A stretch of 64,000 nt of DNA from a candidate division FCPU426 bacterium. Lineage in GTDB: Bacteria; Oederibacteriota; JAAXVQ01; JAUVAV01. The DNA is taken from positions 1 to 64,000 of the forward strand of contig JAUVAV010000005.1 of NCBI GenBank assembly GCA_030591525.1, written 5' to 3'. The position numbers and the translations under genes were made by a program. Numbering within the stretch: the first letter of the stretch is position 1; every line of letters begins with the position of its first letter. Below the pieces are notes generated by a model, which was given only the letters and a program-made list of their open reading frames with translations, did no database searches and was not told where the DNA came from. Shown here one piece after another: positions 43,214 to 50,994 of this stretch.

Positions 43214-43930
43214 TCATGACTTCTCGCTGCCGATTATTTTATCCATACTTTCTGCGGACCGGGAGACAGTTAGAAATAATTGTCCCAATGATATGCTTTT
43301 ATCACAAACTACGATTAGAGTTAGATTTCCAGCCAAACGATGGCTCAGAATAATACTCGATCGAGTTTGAATCATAAATGATTCCATAGGATCATCTTCA
43401 ATATGGCTAGTGGCATTGCGGAGAAGTTCCAGTATAATCGCCAGGCTTTGATTTATATTTTCCGAGATTTTTCCACGTGCATGTTTTACTAAAGTTTTAG
43501 TAAAATGTGGATCAATAACACAAACCATAGTTATTAATTCGTTATTTTCTAATAATTTTACCGAAGAAATGTTGAAATAAGTTAATTGTTCTTTACTGAT
43601 TAATTTGTGTCTTTCACGTTGATGTTTTTCATCCAAAAGATGTACGCCCTCCATAATTAAGTTTTCTATTTTTTTATTTATATTTTTCGATTTATTAACC
43701 GGCTTTGATATCAATTCAAATTGTCCATGCGACCAATCCAGTAATTCATAAATAGCTTCTTCTCCTGCTATATTGTTTAACTGGGCATTGATTAAAATCC
43801 CATCTTTATAATACAATTCCGCTTTATCTTTATTATGATTAAGTTTAATAATGCTGCTTTTACGTTCTCTTGCGGGGAGCTGAAGAAGCTCAACTATGCT
43901 CATATCTTCAAGGTTGCCTGCTATACTCAT
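43214..43930 (-). CDS. DUF4388 (PATAN) protein with roadblock-like C-terminus
   Basis: The 238-residue protein starts with the DUF4388 hallmark GNLEDMSIVELLQLPARERKS-like opening (MSIAGNLEDMSIVELLQL), then AELYYKDGILINAQLN and GEEAIYELLDWSHGQFEL (to about residue 75). The C-terminal ~110 residues carry roadblock-like strands (ELITMVCVIDPHF; SHRLAGNLTLIVVCD). PATAN domains occur in two-component and GTPase signalling. It lies 15 bp after the MglA-like gene, so it is very likely a partner of that GTPase. Confidence 0.8.
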   Translation of the reverse strand: MSIAGNLEDMSIVELLQLPARERKSSIIKLNHNKDKAELYYKDGILINAQLNNIAGEEAIYELLDWSHGQFELISKPVNKSKNINKKIENLIMEGVHLLDEKHQRERHKLISKEQLTYFNISSVKLLENNELITMVCVIDPHFTKTLVKHARGKISENINQSLAIILELLRNATSHIEDDPMESFMIQTRSSIILSHRLAGNLTLIVVCDKSISLGQLFLTVSRSAESMDKIIGSEKS

Positions 43931-43945
43931 TTCTAATCCTTTTGA

Positions 43946-44524
43946 TTATTCTAGTTTCCTGATTACTAGTTTGGAAATATTTTTAATAGTTTGAAAAACC
44001 CCTTTGCCGGTTTTGGCTACCGCTTCAAAACTTTCAACTCCAAAATGGTTAATTTTTCTTTCTAGTATCGGAATGTCCAAAATATTTTTTAAGTCTCTTT
44101 TGTTGTATTGAATAATCCAGGGAATTTGAGTAATATTCACCCCTTGTGCAAGTAAATTATCTTTCATACTTGCCAGACTTTCAATATTAGCCTCGAATTG
44201 TTCAATTTGAGAATCAACAACAAAAATTATACCATCACAATTGCGTAAAACTAATTTACGACTGCTTTCATAATATGTTTGACCCGGAACAGTATAAAGT
44301 AAAAGGCGTATTTTAAATCCATGAACAAATCCCAGTTCCATGGGCAGAAAATCAAAAAAAAGAGTGCGCTCTTCTGGCGTATCTAAAGAGATCATTTCAC
44401 TGACCAGATTTTGCGGAACATTTTGGTAAATATATCTGAGATTAGTAGTTTTTCCACTTAATCCCGGACCATAATAAACGATTTTAATGTTAATCTCGTT
44501 ATTTATAGTATTGATCGTTGCCAT
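43946..44524 (-). CDS. MglA-like Ras-superfamily GTPase
   Basis: The 192-residue protein has G1 GPGLSGKTTN at about residues 19-28, the MglA-specific segment SLDTPEERTLFFDFLP, G3 reading TVPGQ in place of DxxGQ (a known MglA feature), and G4 NKRD at about 141-144. MglA GTPases set polarity in Myxococcus and related systems and are regulated by roadblock (MglB) proteins, two of which are encoded on either side. It is the core of the cluster 45930 to 41959. Whether it works in polarity, motility or another task cannot be seen. Confidence 0.9.
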   Translation of the reverse strand: MATINTINNEINIKIVYYGPGLSGKTTNLRYIYQNVPQNLVSEMISLDTPEERTLFFDFLPMELGFVHGFKIRLLLYTVPGQTYYESSRKLVLRNCDGIIFVVDSQIEQFEANIESLASMKDNLLAQGVNITQIPWIIQYNKRDLKNILDIPILERKINHFGVESFEAVAKTGKGVFQTIKNISKLVIRKLE

Positions 44525-44538
44525 GGAATTCTCATCTG

Positions 44539-45294
44539 CTATTCATTATCTCCGAATATATCATCAAGCAATGAAGCAGCGAAGTTTTTAAATGATTCAT
44601 TAGTAATTTCACTTTCAACGTTTTTAGGGGTAAGTGAAAAACTCTTTTGAGAAGTCCTTTCTTTTAATGAAATCGTTTCATCTGACTCGGAAATCCATTC
44701 TTTTTGGGGTAGAGGCGATTTTGCGGTATTAGCGGTCGTCGCTTCTTTTTCTAAATCGGTTTTTTTTATTTTATTATCAGATATTTCTTCTGTTTGAACA
44801 GGATGATTCACTTGCGCAGCAGTAACTTTTTTTACTGGTAACTGCTGTTTCTGAGTTTGATCTTGTGGTTTTATTTTACCGGTACCTTTAATTGGGGGCT
44901 GGTAGATTTCAAACAAATTTATAATAGCTTTACTATGATTTTGTGTTTGCAAACGAATTAATGCGGTTTTTTGTATTCCTTCAAAAACCACGATAAGCAT
45001 CATTTGCATTGCTATTAAAGAAATTTGGATATTGAGTTTTTGCCCTTGCTGAAAAAGGATGGAAAATTCTTTCTCGCCTAATAATCGCGCCACTTCTTTG
45101 GTTGCGGAAAACATGCCGGCAACGAGAGCACCCAAAGCTGTAAGATTGATGAAATTGCAATTTCCCGACCAGGTTACTATCTGACCATCTTCAGTAATTA
45201 AAACAGTACAGGTTGAATTAGTCTTTTCAACCAAACTTCCTAAGACACCTTGGATTTCACTCCGCTTAGCGTTAATGACATGTATTCCTTCCAT
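44539..45294 (-). CDS. Roadblock (MglB-like) protein with long disordered tail
   Basis: The ~251-residue protein starts at ATG 45294, with GGGGGAAATC upstream; TTG 45306 is less likely. Residues ~5-115 form a roadblock domain (CTVLITEDGQIVTWSG; ALVAGMFSATKEVARLLGE; SLIAMQMMLIVVF). The rest is Lys/Gln/Ser/Thr-rich, probably disordered, ending in a short conserved-looking helix ASLLDDIFGD. It lies 14 bp upstream of the MglA gene, the normal mglB-mglA order. Confidence 0.82.
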   Translation of the reverse strand: MEGIHVINAKRSEIQGVLGSLVEKTNSTCTVLITEDGQIVTWSGNCNFINLTALGALVAGMFSATKEVARLLGEKEFSILFQQGQKLNIQISLIAMQMMLIVVFEGIQKTALIRLQTQNHSKAIINLFEIYQPPIKGTGKIKPQDQTQKQQLPVKKVTAAQVNHPVQTEEISDNKIKKTDLEKEATTANTAKSPLPQKEWISESDETISLKERTSQKSFSLTPKNVESEITNESFKNFAASLLDDIFGDNE

Positions 45295-45321
45295 GATTTC
45301 CCCCAAACATGTAATCTGGAA

Positions 45322-45930
45322 TCAAGTAAATTTTAATAAAAATACACAATTCGTGTTTTTAAGCAATGGTTGTACGATTCGAGGTTCAATCCCTTCTTCG
45401 GCTAAGTATTCATAAGCTATGAAGTGTTTTTCATCAAAAGATTTGCAGCCCAAAGTAACCATTTCAATAGGCTTTCCGGATATGGAAATCTTACTTGTAG
45501 CAATAGAGCGAATGGGTTGATATAAAAGACAAAAAGGGTTACTGGCACTACCACAACCTATTTTTAATTTTTTATTGATTGTTGAAGGCTTATTAAATTC
45601 ATCCATTATTTCATTGTATTCATTGGGAATACCCTTCCATAAATTAAAATAGTTTTTAATGAAATTTTCATTCGGGCAAGCAGGGGTAGTGATTATATTA
45701 TTTTCTTGCTTTTCAAATTTATCTTCAAAAAGATTTAAGATAGTATCGCCTTCTTCTAGAGCTTTCCAAAAGAAGTTTTTGTCTTGGAAATCTTGGCGAG
45801 GTAAATTTTCACTGAAGGCAATCGCCCGTCGAACTAATTGACGCACTGCTAAAGGAGCGCCTAAATTATTTTTTAAATCACATAATAGCTCGAGAAAAAA
45901 AACATATATAATATCTATCTTTTTTTTCAT
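45322..45930 (-). CDS. Uncharacterised cysteine-containing protein heading the MglA cluster
   Basis: The ~202-residue protein starts at ATG 45930 with AAGGTGAG upstream; GTG 45939 overlaps that box. I do not recognise the family. It is helical for the first ~100 residues, then has TTPACPNENFI, KIGCGSASNPFCLLYQPI and TLGCKS, ending NTNCVFLLKF. The spaced cysteines and ending loosely recall the V4R-like protein at 40645. It is 27 bp before the roadblock gene and so probably the first gene of the operon. A ligand- or metal-binding sensor is a guess. Confidence 0.6.
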   Translation of the reverse strand: MKKKIDIIYVFFLELLCDLKNNLGAPLAVRQLVRRAIAFSENLPRQDFQDKNFFWKALEEGDTILNLFEDKFEKQENNIITTPACPNENFIKNYFNLWKGIPNEYNEIMDEFNKPSTINKKLKIGCGSASNPFCLLYQPIRSIATSKISISGKPIEMVTLGCKSFDEKHFIAYEYLAEEGIEPRIVQPLLKNTNCVFLLKFT

Positions 45931-45955
45931 GGTACTCACCTTGATTAGTCTACTA

Positions 45956-46031
45956 TTAAGAGACGTTGGTTCTTACAATGCATTATTAACAGAAAAATAA
46001 GTTATGCAACGTAAGAACCAACGTCCCTTAA
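45956..46031. repeat. REP-like hairpin, 21-bp arms
   Basis: TTAAGAGACGTTGGTTCTTAC (45956-45976) pairs with 46011-46031 with one mismatch across 34 nt. Read on the other strand it has a GGGAC head like other hairpins here. It lies just upstream of the MglA cluster. Confidence 0.75.
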
Positions 46032-46641
46032 ATCATCATTATAAGTCAATCACAGAATGTCATCCGATACACTCCAGATGATGGGCTGATGAGTAATTGC
46101 ATTTCATAGAAAATGTAACAAAATCTGTAACAGTGTGTCAATGCTTAAAAATCGGGCCCTAAAGGCCATATGTGGGTTTTCAAATTAAACTGATAAGATA
46201 GCGGGTGATGTTTTCAGAATAAGTTAACAAACAGATATAAAATATCAGATTATTTAAGACCCCCTTAAGAGGCTTTTTTATTTTAAGAAAAAATAGGGCA
46301 AAGGGTATGGAAACATCCCTTGCCCCGAAAAATGGATAATAAAACCCCTAACCAAATGATACCTTGATACCAAGATACTATAAATTACTGTTTCCGTCAA
46401 GGAAATAATACGTAAAGGCCGTGCGTATGAGTGGCTCCGACCTGTAAATAAAAGTAGACATTAAAAACATAAAGTTGTAAAATTACGGCAATTAGTTAGT
46501 TTCTGTTGCGGAAAAGGGAGTTGAGCTCGTCATACCGGCGGAAGCCCAGGGCTAAAATCATGCCGGAATGACGATGATTCGAAAGAGCATAACTGCCTTT
46601 CCGCAACCGGAACTAGTTAACTAATTCCAAGGAGGCAGAAA
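46032..46641. other. 610-bp intergenic region upstream of the MglA cluster and a porin gene
   Basis: No gene is seen. A hairpin at 46296-46325 (GGGCAAAGGG / CCCTTGCCC with one bulge) is followed on the minus strand by a T-run, so it may be a terminator or leader structure toward the MglA operon. An inverted-repeat element lies at 46492-46625 (listed). Confidence 0.5.
46492..46625. repeat. Inverted-repeat element (TAGTTAGTTTC ends)
   Basis: TAGTTAGTTTCTGTTGCGGAAAAGG at the left matches the inverted CCTTTCCGCAACCGGAACTAGTTAACTA at the right imperfectly. The interior has a GTCATACCGGCGG / CATGCCGGAATGAC pair. It directly precedes the ribosome binding site of the porin gene. Confidence 0.6.
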
Positions 46642-47643
46642 ATGAGGAGATTGAAAAAGCAGGGTGTAGTAGTTGGTTGTTTGGGCATAGCGGTTGCTTG
46701 TCTACTTAGTTTTACTCAAGCAGCTCATGCCGATGAGTACCCGGCGGTTAATGTTCACGGTTTTGTGCAGAGTTATTTTGCCTGGTCTGACAGTGCGGGG
46801 AATGACACTTATGACATACGGCGGGCTTTTATTATTTTAAAGGGAGAAGTGGCCGAGAATCTTGCCTGTAATTTTCAAATTGACGGGGGCGCTCCTGTTA
46901 ATCCCCTGCGTTCTGCCTGTTTGAAATATACCCGGGTTCCCTGGGCCAATATCACTGTTGGCCAGTTCAAGATACCTTTTAGTGAAGAATACCTGACTTC
47001 CTCTGCCGGCTTGGATACTATTCGGCGGGCTAATGTAGTAAGGAGTCTCTCGTACGATCGCGACATAGGAGGTATGCTTTCCGGCAAGGTGTTGGCGGAT
47101 AAACTTTGCTATGCTCTCGGCGGCTTCAATGGCAGCGGGAAAAATACTGCCGACAACAATCAAACTCAGGATTTGATCGGCCGGCTAGTGGTTTCGCCTT
47201 TTAAAGGGAGCGGGAACAGTCTGGACGGCCTTTCTCTGGGAGGTTCCTGCCAGATAGGCCAACAGCCTGTGAGCGGAAACAACGAAGGGATCAGAAGCCG
47301 CATAGGGGCATTGGCTAAATATACGTATGCCAAGCTTTTTAAACTACAGAATGAATATATTTTTCAGAAATATGAGCAAACGGATGGCAGTGAGAAAGAA
47401 TCAATGGGTTTTTATTCTTTAATGACGTGTAAATTTATTCCCGAATTACAGAGTATATTGAAATACGAGGCATATGATCCGAATTGTGCCGCCGGACAAG
47501 ATAGAGAAGGTATTATTACTTTAGGATTAGACTGGTTCTTTGCCAAACACGCCAAGTTGGAGGCGAATTACCGGATAATCTACGAGGAACTAAATGACAA
47601 AATCAATAAAGAGTGCTTATTACAGATGCAGTTTAAATTCTAA
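46642..47643 (+). CDS. OprO/OprP-type porin
   Basis: The 333-residue protein has a signal peptide (...CLLSFTQAAHA, cleavage near 30). The barrel starts VNVHGFVQSYFAWSD, DIRRAFIILKGEVAENLACNFQID and ITVGQFKIPFSEEYLTSS, the recurrent pattern of phosphate-selective porin O/P family members. It ends LLQMQFKF with a terminal Phe. It is the only plus-strand intact gene inside the AT-rich segment. AAGGAGG precedes the ATG. Anion specificity cannot be judged from the sequence alone. Confidence 0.85.
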   Translation: MRRLKKQGVVVGCLGIAVACLLSFTQAAHADEYPAVNVHGFVQSYFAWSDSAGNDTYDIRRAFIILKGEVAENLACNFQIDGGAPVNPLRSACLKYTRVPWANITVGQFKIPFSEEYLTSSAGLDTIRRANVVRSLSYDRDIGGMLSGKVLADKLCYALGGFNGSGKNTADNNQTQDLIGRLVVSPFKGSGNSLDGLSLGGSCQIGQQPVSGNNEGIRSRIGALAKYTYAKLFKLQNEYIFQKYEQTDGSEKESMGFYSLMTCKFIPELQSILKYEAYDPNCAAGQDREGIITLGLDWFFAKHAKLEANYRIIYEELNDKINKECLLQMQFKF

Positions 47644-47668
47644 ATACAAGAATCAGACACTTACACCG

Positions 47669-47856
47669 CGCGGAGAGTGTGCCAGCGCCAACTTTTACAC
47701 CCTGGTGGAAACCGCCAAGGCCAACAGCCTGGAAGCGTACCACTATCTAATTATCTTTTTTCTCGTCCGCCTTCCGCCGTTACGCCGGAAGAATTGCGCT
47801 GGTTATTGCCTGCCCAAGCCAAAGCCGAGGATCTGCTGTCGCTTGCAAATGGATAA
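47669..47856 (+). pseudogene. Frameshifted C-terminal remnant of an IS66-family transposase
   Basis: Frame one reads ASANFYTLVETAKANSLEAYHYL. After a shift near 47750 the next frame reads LFSRPPSAVTPEELRWLLP and continues to the TAA at 47854-47856. Together they reproduce the usual IS66 TnpC ending (ASANLYSLIETAKANGLEPY..YL, LP). The transposase core is absent. Confidence 0.75.
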
Positions 47857-47929
47857 TTACAGCCGCTGCCTTTCAGGTGGCTATCGGTAGTTGATTTGAC
47901 GCTTACGTTCAATTCTTAAAAAGTGAATG

Positions 47930-48289
47930 TTATATATCTTTCAACTTTTCAAGCTGCTCTAATGTTTTTTCAGCAACGATTCTTTCTTTATTAAAATGTT
48001 TTAACATCCTCTCCAAACATTTGTCTTTTTCCTTATCATCACCAAGATATTTTGCGCAATCTTGCATATATTTTTTCGTCATCTCCACATTCGCTTTGAT
48101 ATCTTCGGGTATTTTCTCACTATCATGTCTCACTGCTTCCACGGGGCATACACTATGACAGGTTCCGCATCGGATACATTCCTCCATATTCATCTTTGCT
48201 TTCTGATTTTCCACTGATATTGCATTTACCGGGCACCCCTCTACACAAATTCCACAACCGCTACACCGTTCCACATCAATCCAGGGCAT
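47930..48289 (-). CDS. 2[4Fe-4S] ferredoxin with helical C-terminal extension
   Basis: The 119-residue protein has two classic cluster motifs in the first half: CSGCGICVEGCPVNAI (residues ~9-24) and CIRCGTCHSVCPVEAV (~38-53). The last ~65 residues are charged and helical, with two further Cys. It is an electron carrier for anaerobic redox enzymes; no partner oxidoreductase is adjacent. AAGGAGGTATTAA precedes the ATG. A second, shorter ferredoxin is encoded at 50063-50173. Confidence 0.92.
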   Translation of the reverse strand: MPWIDVERCSGCGICVEGCPVNAISVENQKAKMNMEECIRCGTCHSVCPVEAVRHDSEKIPEDIKANVEMTKKYMQDCAKYLGDDKEKDKCLERMLKHFNKERIVAEKTLEQLEKLKDI

Positions 48290-48404
48290 TTAATACCTCC
48301 TTATGGAGCCCCCCGGGCAAGCCCGTGGTACCCCTTTTGATCTTGCGTTGTACGCCCGATTGGCAAGGCAACATCCCGCGAAGCGTCAAGACGCATTCAT
48401 CCCC

Positions 48405-48462
48405 ATTCCGGCTAAAAGCATGCCGGAATGACAAAACATAAATTCAAAGTACTTATGAAACA
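48405..48462. repeat. Half copy of the TCGTGTTTC-type element
   Basis: The stretch GGCTAAAAGCATGCCGGAATG...GAAACAC is the reverse complement of the left arm at 15258-15315 with a few changes. It abuts the CTAG-type MITE at 48463, as its relative does at 15409. The remainder of the gap 48290-48404 shows no gene. Confidence 0.65.
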
Positions 48463-48619
48463 CTAGAAGCCTGAGCAATTAGTCTGATTTTTTTAATTCC
48501 TGAGCAATAGAACAATAGAAAATAGACCGCAATTGAGTTTTTCTATTGCTCGATTGTTCAATTCTCAATTGCTCTGGAGTTTGAGCAATTAGTCTATGAC
48601 TAATTGCTCAAACTCCTAG
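48463..48619. repeat. CTAG-type MITE (copy g)
   Basis: It runs from CTAGAAGCCTGAGCAATTAG to GACTAATTGCTCAAACTCCTAG. The interior pair CAATAGAACAATAGAAAATAG / CTATTGCTCGATTG matches copy f (22386). It lies inside the AT-rich island, so this family was active there after or with island arrival. Confidence 0.85.
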
Positions 48620-48640
48620 TAGGGAGCTGAAACGCGGTAA

Positions 48641-49273
48641 CTACTTTTTTTGCTCTTTCACAAATAAAAGGGGAAAAATAATATCACTTAAACAACAGGG
48701 TATCCATACTGCAAAGAAAAGAAACAAAAAAATCACAACATATACGAACCAATTCAGAGCCCCCCCGCCTATAGCCATAATAATATGAAAGAGTGATGCC
48801 CATGTGCTTAATAACACATGCCCGGCGTGTGGGAATTTTGTAGTCGGTCTAAAACCGGCTAGGAGTACACCTACAATAGCCAAAGGGTTGACCAGCCACC
48901 ACTTCTCGATAAAACCTAGATGAAGTCCTTTATTAGGCATTTTTAGCATTACTTCGCCTAAATAAGGAATAATCGAATCACTTATAGTAGCGATGCCGAT
49001 AGAACCTATGTAACCGATGATTAGTAAAATCCAAAGATTACATTTACCGCTTATGCATTTACCGCTTATGCGCTCACACGTGTGAAGTTTATACATAGAG
49101 GCGGTAACCAGCGCACTCAAAACAACGTGAATTGGATGAAGGACATAAAATATGTTATAGGAAAGATCGAAAGGCAATTTTTGGAAAAGGGCTATGATTA
49201 TGATGCCGGTAATTGCTCCAAAAATCGTAAAAGGAGCATGAATTTTTAATTCTTTTGAAATTTGCTTAAACAT
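48641..49273 (-). CDS. Polytopic membrane protein of unknown function
   Basis: The 210-residue protein has about six hydrophobic helices. I do not recognise the family. Notable residues are paired histidines near or in helices (HPIHVVLSAL at ~46-55; HAGHVLLSTWASLFHI at ~150-165) and Cys pairs (CERISGKCISGKC; IPCCLSD), which could hold a metal or heme. The duplicated GKCISGKC reflects a small in-frame repeat (GGTAAATGC/ATAAGC, 49044-49068). It lies 12 bp downstream of the YggS-like gene and in the same strand group as the ferredoxin. Confidence 0.6.
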   Translation of the reverse strand: MFKQISKELKIHAPFTIFGAITGIIIIALFQKLPFDLSYNIFYVLHPIHVVLSALVTASMYKLHTCERISGKCISGKCNLWILLIIGYIGSIGIATISDSIIPYLGEVMLKMPNKGLHLGFIEKWWLVNPLAIVGVLLAGFRPTTKFPHAGHVLLSTWASLFHIIMAIGGGALNWFVYVVIFLFLFFAVWIPCCLSDIIFPLLFVKEQKK

Positions 49274-49285
49274 TTTTTACCTTTT

Positions 49286-49972
49286 TTACGTTTTTAAATC
49301 GCAACTTCTCTCTCCGAATATAGCGGCTCCCAATCTTACAATATTCGCGCCTTCCTCAATGGCTATCCTGTAGGAATTGGACATGCCCATAGAAAGATAT
49401 TTCAAATCTATATTGGGAATACCAACACTTTTTAATTTATCAAAATATTCTTTTATCTTTCTAAAATATGGTCTCACCTTCTCCGGCTCGCCCTCTCTTG
49501 GCCCCATCGTCATTAGCCCTTCTAATCTTAAATAATCTAATTTCGAAATGCGCTTAGCTAACTTTTCAATAGTTTCATATTCCGGCTTGATACCTGATTT
49601 TGTTATTTCACTACCAATATTTATTTCTATAAAAACAGAAATTCTTTTTTTTATTCTCTCCGCTCTTTTATTTATAGCTTCCGCAAGTTCGGCTGAATCA
49701 ACCGTCTGAATACAATCAAATGTTTTTAACGCTTTATTAATCTTATTTGTCTGCAAAGAACCGATCATATGCCATCCAATTTTTCTTGCTTTTTCTCCTA
49801 CCGCTGCATACATTTTTTCCGCTTCCTGCACATAATTTTCTCCAATGATGTCCGCTCCAACGGAAATCGCCTCTCTTATCTCCTCGTTTGTCTTCATCTT
49901 GGCGGCCAAAACGATTTTTACGTAATCAGGAATTTCTCCCCTGATCTGTAAATATCTTTCTCTTATACTCAT
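49286..49972 (-). CDS. YggS/PLPBP family pyridoxal-phosphate homeostasis protein
   Basis: The ~228-residue single-domain TIM-barrel protein binds PLP and buffers vitamin B6. The PLP lysine lies in YVKIVLAAKMKTNEEI. Conserved segments GENYVQEAEKMYAAV, WHMIGSLQTNK, LEGLMTMGP and LSMGMSNSYRIAIEEGANIVRLGAAIFG are all present. The start is ATG 49972 after a G-run; the frame extends upstream to 50014 but only through the ribosome binding site and non-conserved residues. Confidence 0.92.
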   Translation of the reverse strand: MSIRERYLQIRGEIPDYVKIVLAAKMKTNEEIREAISVGADIIGENYVQEAEKMYAAVGEKARKIGWHMIGSLQTNKINKALKTFDCIQTVDSAELAEAINKRAERIKKRISVFIEINIGSEITKSGIKPEYETIEKLAKRISKLDYLRLEGLMTMGPREGEPEKVRPYFRKIKEYFDKLKSVGIPNIDLKYLSMGMSNSYRIAIEEGANIVRLGAAIFGERSCDLKT

Positions 49973-50062
49973 CATCCCCCCCCAAAAAAGTAGTAAGGCT
50001 TCCCCCCCCACCAAATTGTCCTCTCTAAAAGCAGACGTGTCCCGCCATATGGCTCCGGCATT

Positions 50063-50173
50063 TTACAAATCGCTTTTTATGCTTCGAGAGAGAGCTTCTC
50101 CAGCTGCCGCCACCGGGCAAACATCCATACAAGCAGCACATCCCACACATTTTATTTCATCCACCTTAAACAC
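50063..50173 (-). CDS. 36-residue mini-ferredoxin (single [4Fe-4S] motif)
   Basis: The GTG start at 50171-50173 has AGGG four bases upstream. The peptide is MFKVDEIKCVGCAACMDVCPVA followed by ~14 residues and a TAA. The motif CxxCxxCxxxCP can hold one 4Fe-4S cluster. The small size may mean a remnant of a longer ferredoxin or a genuine short carrier. It lies between the methyltransferase and YggS-like genes on the same strand, with 32 bp to the methyltransferase stop. Confidence 0.5.
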   Translation of the reverse strand: MFKVDEIKCVGCAACMDVCPVAAAGEALSRSIKSDL

Positions 50174-50205
50174 TTAACCCTGCTTTCAAAAGACGTTAAA
50201 TAACT

Positions 50206-50766
50206 TTAAGTCTTTTTTCTGAAATTTAAGACATATCCTTTGTTGTAGTAATCATCATGCAAAAGTTCTTTTAAAATTTTATCCCACAAATAAAAATCGC
50301 ATTCTTCTATTTCTCTTTTTACATCAGCCATTTCCATTTCAGCCAATTCCATTAAAGGATAATCATTCTTGTAATGCTTGGGGTAGATAGACAAAATCCC
50401 TTGCTGCCTCAGCACCCTGTGAATTTCCTGATAAATTATCCCTCTGTTTTTTTCATAGTGAATAACATCATAAAGCAAAGCAACATCTACCGACTTATCT
50501 TCTAAAGGTACCTTGGTATCTCCACTTATTAACTCTATGTTTTTTAAGCCAAATCGTTTTCCCGTTTCTTCTAATTCACGCAAAGCATTCTTATCTTTAT
50601 CAAAACCATATACTTTACCTTCTGCACCCACTACTTTTGCCGCAGGAATTGTGTAGTGGCCTTTTCCGCAACCAAAGTCTAAAACAGTTTGATCCTTTTG
50701 GACACCAATTTCTCGTAAAAACTCCACCCCGTCTTTTTCTATCCACTTTCTAACGCTAGTATTCAT
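50206..50766 (-). CDS. Class I SAM-dependent methyltransferase
   Basis: The 186-residue protein has motif I VLDFGCGKGHYTIP at about residues 28-41, the acidic motif II VYGFDKDKNAL, then VDVALLYDVIHY and a LSIYPKHY strand. It resembles ubiE/arsM-like small-molecule methyltransferases. It is the first gene of the minus-strand group toward 47930. Its ferredoxin neighbours suggest an anaerobic metabolite, which is inference. Confidence 0.85.
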   Translation of the reverse strand: MNTSVRKWIEKDGVEFLREIGVQKDQTVLDFGCGKGHYTIPAAKVVGAEGKVYGFDKDKNALRELEETGKRFGLKNIELISGDTKVPLEDKSVDVALLYDVIHYEKNRGIIYQEIHRVLRQQGILSIYPKHYKNDYPLMELAEMEMADVKREIEECDFYLWDKILKELLHDDYYNKGYVLNFRKKT

Positions 50767-50850
50767 TTTTTGTATTTTATCACTTTTTTATTTTCCCCTT
50801 ATATTATCTATGGAATGGGGGGGCGGTGTCAACTTTGTAAACTTAGCTGT

Positions 50851-50994
50851 TCAATCTAGCCAAGGGCCTTCCAGCCCTTTTTTATTCGCCAATCTTTTAC
50901 CTGATATTGCCGCCTTGCTGAACCCCATCCTACTCATCCCTAAATGACGTCCGATATCAGCCCCGCTTATTCCCAATTCATGGTATCCTCGGAA
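50851..50994 (-). pseudogene. C-terminal fragment of a REP-associated tyrosine transposase (RAYT)
   Basis: The minus-strand frame reads YHELGISGADIGRHLGMSRMGFSKAAISGKRL and stops at 50851. The DnaA-like helix-turn-helix with GxSGxxIGRxLG(M/V)S is typical of the C-terminus of IS200/RAYT-type Y1 transposases. The upstream part is missing: the frame runs into the antisense of the aroF fragment. The fragment is a likely source relic of the REP-like hairpins in this window. Confidence 0.65.

Larger units (their letters stand above)
40158..50994. mobile_element. Putative AT-rich genomic island between aroF and a duplicated aroF 3' end
   Basis: The segment is bounded on the left by intact aroF and on the right by a direct-repeat copy of the aroF 3' terminus. 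Inside, genes are visibly more AT-rich than the flanks (many AAA/ATT/TTT codons), nearly all on the minus strand, and accompanied by remnants of three transposase families (40339, 47669, 50851). No integrase gene is visible. Boundaries are inferred from the repeat, not from a known att site. Confidence 0.5.

Noticed and set aside
46296-46325. Riboswitch upstream of the MglA cluster
   Set aside because: Only one short bulged hairpin is visible, with no aptamer consensus I recognise; a terminator is simpler.
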